This document shows positions 1 through 4,550 of a stretch of DNA of 5,513 nucleotides, one piece after another. The notes beneath the pieces are model-generated. The model searched no databases, was not told the DNA's origin, and saw nothing but the letters and a program-made list of their open reading frames with translations. Position numbers and translations under genes: made by a program. Where the stretch lies: contig JACDHN010000198.1 of the NCBI GenBank assembly GCA_013821025.1, forward strand, positions 1 through 5,513, read 5' to 3'. Source of the DNA: Acidimicrobiia bacterium. Lineage in GTDB: Bacteria > Actinomycetota > Acidimicrobiia > Acidimicrobiales > Ilumatobacteraceae. Each line of letters begins with the position of its first letter. Positions within the stretch are counted from its first letter, which is position 1.

Positions 1-181
1 GTCCGACGGCGCCCAGCCGTCCGAGCGGGTTCGCAAGCTGCTCGAGATCTCGGGTGCCTGGGGCCAGTTCAAGGGTGATGCGCCAGCTGCCGACACGCCG
101 GCTGCTGTTCCAGCCGTCACCGCTGACGACGACGTCGAGACGTCCGCACCCGCTGCCGCCCAGGCCGCCCAGGCCGAGTGA
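1..181 (+). CDS. rpsP: 30S ribosomal protein S16, C-terminal part (5' end outside window)
   Basis: The reading frame is open from base 2 to a TGA at 179-181 and gives 59 residues. The first part, with GAQPSERVRKLLEISGAW, matches the conserved C-terminal helix region of bacterial S16, a small 30S subunit assembly protein. After it comes a tail of about 35 residues rich in Ala, Pro, Asp and Glu. Such low-complexity acidic tails are common on actinobacterial S16 and absent from the shorter E. coli protein. The start codon and most of the S16 core lie upstream of the window. The next gene begins 10 bases later, and the order S16, KH protein, RimM, TrmD, L19 is the classical one, which supports the call. 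Confidence 0.93.
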   Translation, partial: SDGAQPSERVRKLLEISGAWGQFKGDAPAADTPAAVPAVTADDDVETSAPAAAQAAQAE

Positions 182-191
182 GCAGCTGCCG

Positions 192-461
192 ATGAGCGAC
201 GCCAACGAGACCTCCGGCGCCCCGACCGCCGCTGCGGTGCTCGAGCACATCGTCCGGTCGATCGTCGACGACGCCGATGCGGTGCACGTCGAATCCCAGG
301 ACGCCGGCAACCGCGTACGCCTCGATGTGCGCGTCGGTCCAGGCGACCTCGGCCGCGTGATCGGCCGACGCGGGCGGACGGCTCAGAGCATCCGTGCCGT
401 GGTGCGTGCTGCCGCCACTCGCGACGACGTCGACATCGACGTCGAGTTCCTCGACGACTGA
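192..461 (+). CDS. khpA: KH-domain RNA-binding protein KhpA (YlqC/UPF0109 family)
   Basis: This 89-residue protein is about the usual length for KhpA, a single KH-domain RNA chaperone-like protein that pairs with KhpB/Jag in Gram-positive bacteria. After a polar N-terminus (residues 1-12) the conserved helix 'LEHIVRSIVDDADAV' is followed by a strand and then the KH GxxG loop, seen as IGRRGR at residues 57-62 within 'GRVIGRRGRTAQSIR'. The C-terminus is acidic (VEFLDD). I chose the ATG at 192 because it lies 10 bases after the rpsP stop and gives the family length. The frame is open further upstream, but that stretch overlaps rpsP and does not look like a KH protein. No strong Shine-Dalgarno sequence is visible, so translation may be coupled to rpsP. 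Confidence 0.93.
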   Translation: MSDANETSGAPTAAAVLEHIVRSIVDDADAVHVESQDAGNRVRLDVRVGPGDLGRVIGRRGRTAQSIRAVVRAAATRDDVDIDVEFLDD

Positions 462-464
462 TTG

Positions 465-516
465 GCGGGCTCGTCGTCCGCTTCGCTTCCTCCTTGCGCC
501 GCGACCGTCTGGTCGC
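465..516 (+). other. Two tandem RNA hairpins in the khpA-rimM gap
   Basis: The gap between khpA and rimM (462-566) is 105 bases, much longer than its neighbours at 10 and 2 bases. Two inverted repeats are visible. The first is GCGGGC (465-470) against GTCCGC (476-481), a 6-bp stem with one G-U pair and a 5-base loop. The second is GCGACC (501-506) against GGTCGC (511-516), a perfect 6-bp stem with a GTCT loop. Neither is followed by a T-run, so a canonical intrinsic terminator is unlikely. They could mark an mRNA processing site, an attenuator or simply GC-rich chance folding. Confidence 0.35.
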
Positions 517-566
517 TGCCGTTTCCGTCGCCCGTCTCGACCAGGTGGGCGAAGTTGATCGACGCG

Positions 567-1106
567 ATGACTGACCGAACCGACGGGCTGCTCGAGATCG
601 GCAGCATCGGCCGGCCGCATGGCCTGCACGGCGAGGTGTACGTGGACCTCGTCACCGATCGCACCGAGCGTCTCGACGTCGGCTCCTCGCTGTTGGTCAA
701 CACCACGTGGCTCACCGTGGTCCGCGCCAAGCCGCATGGGCAGCGCTGGCTCGTCATGTTCGACGGGATCACCGATCGTGTGAGTGCCGAGCGCCTCACG
801 TCTGGCCGCCTTTACGCCGAACCGATCGACGACCCCGATGCCTTGTGGGTCCACGACCTCGTGGGCGCCACTGTCCGCACGGAATCCGGAACGGAGGTGG
901 GACGCTGCGTCGGTGTCGTCGCCAACCCGGCATCGGACCTGCTCGAGCTCGACGACGGCACCCTCGTACCCGAGCGCTTCGTCACCGGAGCCGTCGGCGG
1001 CGTGATCACCATCGATCCGCCCGAAGGACTGCTGGAGCTTCCGACCGGCGACACCAGTCGGGACGACACCAGTCGTGCCGCCGACCACGATCACGACCAG
1101 CCTTGA
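567..1106 (+). CDS. rimM: Ribosome maturation factor RimM
   Basis: RimM binds S19 in the head of the 30S precursor and helps 16S rRNA processing. The 179-residue product has the two expected domains. The N-terminal RimM barrel opens with IGSIGRPHGLHGEVYV (residues 11-26). The PRC-barrel domain starts near LWVHDLVGATV (93-103) and ends with ITIDPPEGLLEL (147-158). The last 20 residues are polar and repetitive (DTSRDDTSR, then HDHD) and look disordered. The frame is open back to a TTG at 462, but those 35 extra residues are Ser/Pro/Trp-rich and unlike RimM, so the ATG at 567 is chosen. A TTG at 555 is a less likely alternative. The purine-rich AGGTGGGCGAAG (542-553) may serve as a distant, weak ribosome binding site. 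The stop codon is 2 bases before trmD. Confidence 0.93.
   Translation: MTDRTDGLLEIGSIGRPHGLHGEVYVDLVTDRTERLDVGSSLLVNTTWLTVVRAKPHGQRWLVMFDGITDRVSAERLTSGRLYAEPIDDPDALWVHDLVGATVRTESGTEVGRCVGVVANPASDLLELDDGTLVPERFVTGAVGGVITIDPPEGLLELPTGDTSRDDTSRAADHDHDQP
1049..1075 (+). repeat. Short tandem direct repeat in the rimM 3' end
   Basis: The 12-mer CGACACCAGTCG occurs exactly at 1049-1060 and again at 1064-1075, a 15-base period that keeps the reading frame and encodes two DTSR units in the RimM tail. Each copy can also fold back through CGAC/GTCG. It reads as a small in-frame duplication in a disordered tail. Confidence 0.7.
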
Positions 1107-1108
1107 CC

Positions 1109-1843
1109 ATGCGAATCGACGTGTTCTCGATCTTTCCTGGGCTGGTCGATGACTTCTGTTCGGTTGGGCTGCTCGGCAAGGGACGCCACGCTGGTGTGTT
1201 CGAGCTGCGCTGCCACGACCCGCGCCAGCACACGACGGATGCGCACCGCAGCGTGGACGATGCTCCTTTCGGCGGCGGACCAGGCATGCTGCTGCGGCCC
1301 GAACCGATCTTCGACGCCGTAGAAACCCACGATCCACCTCGTCCGCTGCTGCTGCTGGGTCCTGGCGGGAGGCGCTTCGACCAGGACATGGCGAACGAGC
1401 TGGCCGGACTCGACGGATTCAGCCTGCTGTGCGGCCGCTACGAGGGCATCGACGACCGGGTGCGCCAGCATCTCGCAGACGGTGAGGTGAGCGTCGGCGA
1501 CGTCGTGCTGTCGGGCGGGGAGGTCGGGGCGTGCCTGATCATCGAGACGGTCAGCCGCCTGCTCGAGGGGGCGATGGGCAACGCCGCCAGCCCCGTGGAG
1601 GAGAGCTTCGGTGCCGCTGGCCTGCTGGAGCAGCCGGCGTTCACGAGGCCGTCCAGCTACCGAGGTTGGGCCGTGCCGGATGAGCTGCTCAGCGGGGATC
1701 ATGCCCGCATCGAGCGCTGGCGCCATGCGCAGGCGCTGCACCGCACGATCGCCGCCCGGCCCGATCTGATCGCCGCCCGCGGCGGGCTCAGCGACGAAGA
1801 ATCGGCGCTGTTGGAAGAGTTCTCCCCGCTCCCGTATCCTTGA
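1109..1843 (+). CDS. trmD: tRNA (guanine-N1)-methyltransferase TrmD
   Basis: TrmD is the SPOUT-fold enzyme that methylates G37 of tRNAs with SAM and prevents +1 frameshifting. The 244-residue product has the usual length. Signatures in order: N-terminal MRIDVFSIFP; VDDAPFGGGPGM (49-60); the knot motif LLCGRYEGIDDRV (106-118); SVGDVVLSGGE (128-138); and the C-terminal tRNA-binding segment FTRPSSYRGWAVPDELLSGDHARIERWR. Arg150 matches the functional E. coli Arg154. Glu165 occupies the place of Asp169, the proposed general base in the E. coli and H. influenzae enzymes. Glu146 replaces the Asp of E. coli 'LIDSV', and Glu153 replaces the Pro of 'IPG'. All other motifs are intact, so I call it functional. 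The ATG at 1109 follows the rimM stop by 2 bases, implying coupled translation. Confidence 0.96.
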   Translation: MRIDVFSIFPGLVDDFCSVGLLGKGRHAGVFELRCHDPRQHTTDAHRSVDDAPFGGGPGMLLRPEPIFDAVETHDPPRPLLLLGPGGRRFDQDMANELAGLDGFSLLCGRYEGIDDRVRQHLADGEVSVGDVVLSGGEVGACLIIETVSRLLEGAMGNAASPVEESFGAAGLLEQPAFTRPSSYRGWAVPDELLSGDHARIERWRHAQALHRTIAARPDLIAARGGLSDEESALLEEFSPLPYP

Positions 1844-1889
1844 TTGGCCCGGTCGCCCTGATCGTCGCGGTTCTCCGAGCGAAAGCTCA

Positions 1890-1910
1890 CACGGGGGCTC
1901 CGCCCCCGTG
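1890..1910. repeat. Perfect 9-bp GC-rich inverted repeat between trmD and rplS
   Basis: CACGGGGGC (1890-1898) and GCCCCCGTG (1902-1910) form a perfect 9-bp stem with a 3-base loop, in the 87-base gap ahead of rplS. The downstream arm runs into CACCCCAAGAAAG, with no T-run, so it is not a textbook Rho-independent terminator. It could be a factor-assisted terminator or attenuator upstream of L19, an mRNA-stabilising structure, or one copy of a dispersed extragenic palindrome. The sequence alone cannot choose between these. Confidence 0.6.
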
Positions 1911-1930
1911 CACCCCAAGAAAGTTACGCC

Positions 1931-2281
1931 ATGAAATCGACCGACCTGATCGACAACGACTCGCTGCGCGACGACATCCCGGAATTCCGCCCCGGCGACG
2001 AGGTCAAGGTCCATGTTCGCGTTGTCGAGGGCGGCAAGGAGCGCGTGCAGATCTTCCAGGGCAATGTGATCGCCCGCCAAGGTGGCGGGATCCACGAGAC
2101 CTACACGGTGCGCAAGCTGAGCTATGGCGTGGGCGTCGAGCGCACGTTCCCCCTTCACGCTCCGACGGTGTCGCGCATCGAGGTCGTCAGGCGCGGCGAC
2201 GTGCGCAGATCGAAGCTCTACTACCTGCGCGGCCGGACGGGCCGAGCGGCCAAGATCCGCGAGAAGCGCGACTTCTCCTGA
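1931..2281 (+). CDS. rplS: 50S ribosomal protein L19
   Basis: This 116-residue protein is the normal length for L19, a 50S protein at the 30S-50S interface near bridges B6 and B8. The N-terminus holds DIPEFRPGDEVKVHVRV (residues 15-31). The middle has IFQGNVIARQGGGIHETYTVRK (in part 41-62) with the conserved RKLSYGVGVERTFPLHAP (61-78). The C-terminus has the basic RRSKLYYLRGRTGRAAKI (92-109). The ATG at 1931 gives the family start, and AAGAAAG at 1917-1923 is a plausible weak Shine-Dalgarno sequence 7 bases ahead. It lies 87 bases after trmD, behind a strong hairpin, so it could have its own control. Confidence 0.97.
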   Translation: MKSTDLIDNDSLRDDIPEFRPGDEVKVHVRVVEGGKERVQIFQGNVIARQGGGIHETYTVRKLSYGVGVERTFPLHAPTVSRIEVVRRGDVRRSKLYYLRGRTGRAAKIREKRDFS

Positions 2282-2348
2282 CCAGCAGCTTCGCTACCGC
2301 TATTCGGCCTTCGCGGCCCGTGACCAGGTGCTCAGGCATCCGAACGGA

Positions 2349-2726
2349 ATGAGAATTGCGATGGCCGCGACCGATCCGAGGCATACCCTGGCTGCGGTGG
2401 CGCGCGGCCGATGGGGTGAAGACCAGGCCGCCCGGCACTACCGGCGCGCAGGGTTCCAAATCGTCGCCCGAAACTGGCGGTGCGCCGACGGCGAGATCGA
2501 CTTGATCGCCCGGCATGGCGACCTCGTCGTGATCTGCGAGACGAAGGCCCGCAGAACCGACCGCTTCGGACCGGCTGCCGGCGCAGTCGGCGCGCGCAAG
2601 CAGCAGCGCCTGCGGCGGCTGACCGCCCGGTGGCTGCGCGAGACGGGCACGAGTGGGGTGACGGTTCGCTTCGACGTGGCCGCCGTCACGGGTGTCGACC
2701 TGGAGATCATCGTCGGCGCCTTCTGA
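2349..2726 (+). CDS. YraN/UPF0102 family protein, restriction-endonuclease-like fold
   Basis: The product is 125 residues, as is typical of the UPF0102 (YraN) family. This conserved family has a PD-(D/E)XK nuclease-like core, and its role remains poorly defined. Visible motifs are GRWGEDQAARHYRRAGFQIV (residues 20-39), ARNWRCADGEIDLIA (40-54, carrying the conserved GEIDLI) and CETKARR (63-69), where Glu64-x-Lys66 matches the family ExK pair. RFDVAAV (107-113) matches the conserved RFDV strand. Start choice: ATG at 2349 or the in-frame ATG at 2361; neither has a strong ribosome binding site. The frame stays open upstream into rplS, but that part resembles no YraN. The usual downstream partners of yraN, such as comM and dprA, are absent. 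Confidence 0.9.
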   Translation: MRIAMAATDPRHTLAAVARGRWGEDQAARHYRRAGFQIVARNWRCADGEIDLIARHGDLVVICETKARRTDRFGPAAGAVGARKQQRLRRLTARWLRETGTSGVTVRFDVAAVTGVDLEIIVGAF

Positions 2727-2763
2727 CGTCAACCGCCGACGTCGATGATGCGCCTAACCCGCC

Positions 2764-2874
2764 TCAGCCGAGCACGGCCCACGCCACGAGCGCCAGCGCG
2801 ACGACGACGGCGACGACCACCATGACATAGTCGCCAGGCCGGGCTGTGAACCTTCGGTACGGGTTGTAACCCAC
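2764..2874 (-). CDS. Tiny single-span membrane protein (36 aa), unannotated type
   Basis: On the minus strand a GTG at 2874-2872 opens a 36-codon frame ending in TGA at 2766-2764. The N-terminal half is polar and basic, beginning MGYNPYRRFTARPGDYVM. Residues 17-35 form one unbroken hydrophobic stretch of Val, Ala and Leu with a single Trp, ending in LG. The Arg residues before the helix predict a cytoplasmic N-terminus. About 31 of 36 codons end in G or C, as expected for a real gene here. A -10/-35 pair sits at promoter distance ahead of it, and GAGG lies 3 bases before the GTG. The gene fills an otherwise empty 171-base gap, convergent with yraN (37 bases between stops) and divergent from the crotonase gene (23 bases between starts). 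The function is unknown; it may be a regulatory or structural micropeptide. Confidence 0.65.
   Translation of the reverse strand: MGYNPYRRFTARPGDYVMVVVAVVVALALVAWAVLG
2861..2872. promoter_or_regulatory. Perfect dyad in the divergent intergenic region, possible operator
   Basis: GGGTT-GT-AACCC is a perfect 5+5 inverted repeat with a 2-base centre. It ends at the start codon of the tiny membrane-protein gene and lies about 24-36 bases upstream of the inferred start of crotonase transcription, a usual position for a regulator site. Its bases also encode GYNP of the small protein, so the symmetry could be coincidental. Confidence 0.3.
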
Positions 2875-2881
2875 GGTCCTC

Positions 2882-2909
2882 AGTATCGTCGCCGGGCATG
2901 GACGATCAA
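2882..2909 (-). promoter_or_regulatory. Candidate promoter for the tiny membrane-protein gene
   Basis: On the minus strand TTGATC (2909-2904) and GATACT (2887-2882) are separated by 16 bases. They match the sigma-70-type -35 and -10 consensus at 4 of 6 positions each. The -10 ends 7 bases before the GTG, so transcription should begin at or next to the start codon and give a leaderless or near-leaderless mRNA. The -35 lies inside the first codons of the crotonase gene. Confidence 0.5.
2884..2889 (+). promoter_or_regulatory. Candidate -10 element for the crotonase gene
   Basis: TATCGT fits the TAnnnT pattern of actinobacterial -10 elements and ends 8 bases before the ATG at 2898. There is no Shine-Dalgarno sequence between them, so a leaderless transcript is inferred. 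The only -35-like match, TTGTAA at 2864-2869, gives a short 14-base spacer. The element overlaps the opposite-strand -10 by 4 bases. Confidence 0.4.
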
Positions 2910-3674
2910 CCGTTGCTCGTCGACCGTGTCGACGGCGTCGTCACCGTCACGCTCAACCGGCCCCAACGCAAGAACGCCATCACCGGAGACATGTGGATCG
3001 GCCTGACCACCATCTGCAACGAGATCGCCGACCGATCCGACGATCGCGCCGTCGTGCTGACCGGCGCCGGAGGTGAGTTCTGCTCGGGTGCCGACCTCTC
3101 GGGTGCGCCGACCAGGGACCGCCACGACCTGTTCTGGATGCGCACCGTCGGAGCATGCTGCCTGGCCGTGGCCAACCTGCCCCAACCAACGATCGCGAAG
3201 GTGTCGGGCGTCGCCGTCGGCGCCGGCATGAACCTTGCGCTCGCTTGCGATCTCGTCGCCGCCGACACCACGGCCCGCTTCTCGGAGATCTTCTCCAAGC
3301 GCGGCCTGAGCGTTGACTTCGGCGGCACGTGGAGCCTGCCTCGACGCATCGGTCTGCACCGCGCCAAGGAGCTGGCGCTGCTCGGCGACATCATCGATGC
3401 CGCCGAAGCCGAGCGCCTCGGTCTCGTCAACCGAGTGGTTGCCCCCGGCCTGCTCGATGGCGTGGTCGGCGACTGGGCAGGGCGGCTGGCAGCCGGCCCG
3501 CCGATCGCCCTGGCGCAGACGAAGGCAATGCTCAACAACTCGTTCGCCGTCACGCTGGCTCAGGCCCTCGAGGCTGAGGGAGCGGCGCAGGCGTTGAACT
3601 TCACCACCAAGGACACGGTGGAGGCGTTGAACGCCTTCGTCGACAAGCGCGAGCCGCGCTTCGAGGGCCACTGA
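2898..3674 (+). CDS. Crotonase-family enoyl-CoA hydratase/isomerase, PaaG-like active site
   Basis: The 258-residue protein is a full-length crotonase-fold acyl-CoA enzyme. The N-terminus has VTVTLNRPQRKNAIT (residues 15-29). The first oxyanion-hole segment is EFCSGADLS (60-68) and the second is GVAVGAGMNLALACD (104-118). The C-terminus ends in the usual KREPRFEG. Ungapped alignment from memory puts Asn112 and Phe132 where rat enoyl-CoA hydratase has catalytic Glu144 and Glu164, so classical hydration chemistry is doubtful. Asp140, in GLSVDFGGTWSLPR, aligns with the Asp of the 'PDCGGTW' motif in PaaG, the ring-1,2-epoxyphenylacetyl-CoA isomerase. An isomerase acting on an enoyl- or ring-CoA is thus likelier, but no other phenylacetate gene is near and the substrate is unknown. 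It stands alone on the strand, with a likely own promoter and leaderless start. Confidence 0.9.
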   Translation: MDDQPLLVDRVDGVVTVTLNRPQRKNAITGDMWIGLTTICNEIADRSDDRAVVLTGAGGEFCSGADLSGAPTRDRHDLFWMRTVGACCLAVANLPQPTIAKVSGVAVGAGMNLALACDLVAADTTARFSEIFSKRGLSVDFGGTWSLPRRIGLHRAKELALLGDIIDAAEAERLGLVNRVVAPGLLDGVVGDWAGRLAAGPPIALAQTKAMLNNSFAVTLAQALEAEGAAQALNFTTKDTVEALNAFVDKREPRFEGH

Positions 3675-3712
3675 CCACGAGCATCAATTCCGGCTCTCGC
3701 GTGCCATCGCTT

Positions 3713-3728
3713 GGTGTGGGGCGACACC
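3713..3728. promoter_or_regulatory. Dyad just upstream of the surface-protein gene
   Basis: GGTGT (3713-3717) and ACACC (3724-3728) form a perfect 5-bp inverted repeat with a 6-base centre, directly abutting the candidate -10 at 3729. It could be a repressor site or a small hairpin at the end of the crotonase mRNA. There is no T-run. Confidence 0.25.
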
Positions 3729-3734
3729 TAGCCT
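3729..3734 (+). promoter_or_regulatory. Candidate -10 element for the surface-protein gene
   Basis: TAGCCT fits TAnnnT and ends 7 bases before the GTG at 3742, with no Shine-Dalgarno sequence in between. A leaderless transcript is inferred. No convincing -35 lies at normal spacing. Confidence 0.4.
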
Positions 3735-3741
3735 GACCGAC

Positions 3742-4518
3742 GTGTCCCGCCGCGCGGTCGTCGCCTCTCTCGCCTTCGGGGCTGCGACGCTCGTCGGTGC
3801 CCTGACGATGCTGGGCGGATCGCGGTCGAGCGCCGTGCCGCCGGTGACGTCCACGACGTTGTTCGCCACGACCACTACGGTGCCGGCCACCACCACCACC
3901 ACGCTGCCGCCGTCCACGACCACGAGTACCACGCAGGCTCGCTCCACGACGCTTATCCCGATCCCGGCCGGGTGTACGACACCAGCTCCGGCTGCCGTCG
4001 TGTTCGTCGGCCAGCTCGTGGACCGCGACGACATCACGGCCCGCTACGAGCTGCGCCAAATCCGGACCGGAACTGCCGGGGAAAGGCTCCGTAGCAACCT
4101 GCTCGATGTGCGCTACGAGTCGGACACCAAGTACCTGACGGTCGGCAATCAGTACCTCGTCGGCGCGGCGATCGATCCCGATGACGACGTGCTGTTCTCG
4201 AAGGTGCGCTCCGAACAGCCGTTGTTCGGCGGCAACGAGATCGTCGACGTCGCAGAGACCGACATCGATTGCCCCCAGCTCGAGGATCCCGTGCGAACGC
4301 TGACCGTCACGGGGCGCAGCATCGATTCCGGCGTGCTGACGCCGATCAAGAGCTCGCAGGACCGGGTGCTGCGGGCGATCCTGGTGCCCCTCGTGGTCGG
4401 GGTCGGGGCCATCATCGGCCTCGCTCTCGTGCGTTGGATCCTCACTGGCGCGTGGCGTGGCGCCACCCTGGCCGTCGACGCCACACGCGAGTCGAGCCGC
4501 CGACGACGCTGGCGCTGA
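3742..4518 (+). CDS. Membrane-anchored surface protein with Thr-rich linker and possible NTR/OB-like domain
   Basis: I do not recognise a named family with certainty. The 258-residue protein starts with GTG and has a clear layered design. A basic MSRR leads into a hydrophobic segment (about 5-25) that is a signal peptide or anchor. A low-complexity Thr/Pro linker follows (36-70). The globular part (about 76-185) holds the only two cysteines, Cys78 and Cys177, a likely disulfide. A second strong transmembrane helix spans about 211-235, and the short tail ends RESSRRRRWR, predicting a cytoplasmic C-terminus. The run VVFVGQLVDRDD...YELRQI and the later VGNQYLVGA (135-143) recall bacterial netrin/TIMP-like (OB-fold) domains, which often begin with a Cys and 'vFvG'; this is inference only. 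The GTG is supported by the -10-like hexamer 7 bases ahead. It converges with the gene at 4551-5306. Confidence 0.8.
   Translation: MSRRAVVASLAFGAATLVGALTMLGGSRSSAVPPVTSTTLFATTTTVPATTTTTLPPSTTTSTTQARSTTLIPIPAGCTTPAPAAVVFVGQLVDRDDITARYELRQIRTGTAGERLRSNLLDVRYESDTKYLTVGNQYLVGAAIDPDDDVLFSKVRSEQPLFGGNEIVDVAETDIDCPQLEDPVRTLTVTGRSIDSGVLTPIKSSQDRVLRAILVPLVVGVGAIIGLALVRWILTGAWRGATLAVDATRESSRRRRWR
3847..3951 (+). repeat. Low-complexity Thr-codon tract
   Basis: About 35 codons are dominated by ACC/ACG with occasional Ser, Pro and Ala. They encode the extended linker (residues 36-70) between the N-terminal hydrophobic segment and the globular domain. Such linkers are typical of cell-envelope proteins and may be O-glycosylated in actinobacteria. 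The tract is prone to length variation between strains. Confidence 0.85.
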
Positions 4519-4541
4519 TGCCCGCCGACGACGGGCGGCGG
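4519..4541. terminator. Weak hairpin between convergent genes
   Basis: The 32-base gap between the two convergent genes contains GCCCG (4520-4524) and CGGGC (4532-4536), a 5-bp stem with a 7-base loop. An alternative pairing is CCGCC (4522-4526) with GGCGG (4534-4538). There is no T-run on either side. It could act as a weak bidirectional terminator, or be chance in GC-rich DNA. Confidence 0.25.
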
Positions 4542-4550
4542 CGACGACTG

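Noticed and set aside
462..566. N-terminal extension of RimM from a TTG at 462
   Set aside because: The added 35 residues are Ser/Pro/Trp-rich, unlike RimM, and the DNA there folds into hairpins. The ATG at 567 gives the family N-terminus.
117..1337. 406-codon open frame on the minus strand opposite khpA, rimM and trmD
   Set aside because: It is antisense to three firmly identified genes, is rich in Arg/Gly/Ala without recognisable motifs, and is the expected by-product of high GC content.
1091..2158. 355-codon minus-strand frame opposite trmD and rplS
   Set aside because: It spans two conserved genes and the hairpin gap in antisense, and its product has no domain I recognise. A GC artefact.
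2305..2318. Small GGCC/GGCC fold after rplS as a terminator
   Set aside because: Only 4 bp of stem and no T-run; too weak to support.
2124..2348. Upstream start for the YraN-family gene overlapping rplS
   Set aside because: The extra residues are an out-of-frame reading of rplS and its 3' flank and do not match the family.
2880..3671. 263-codon minus-strand frame opposite the crotonase gene
   Set aside because: The plus strand encodes a clear crotonase over the same span, and the antisense product is compositionally biased.
3847..3951. Repetitive ACC/ACG tract as a possible CRISPR or satellite repeat
   Set aside because: It has no spacer-repeat structure and simply encodes a Thr-rich linker in frame.
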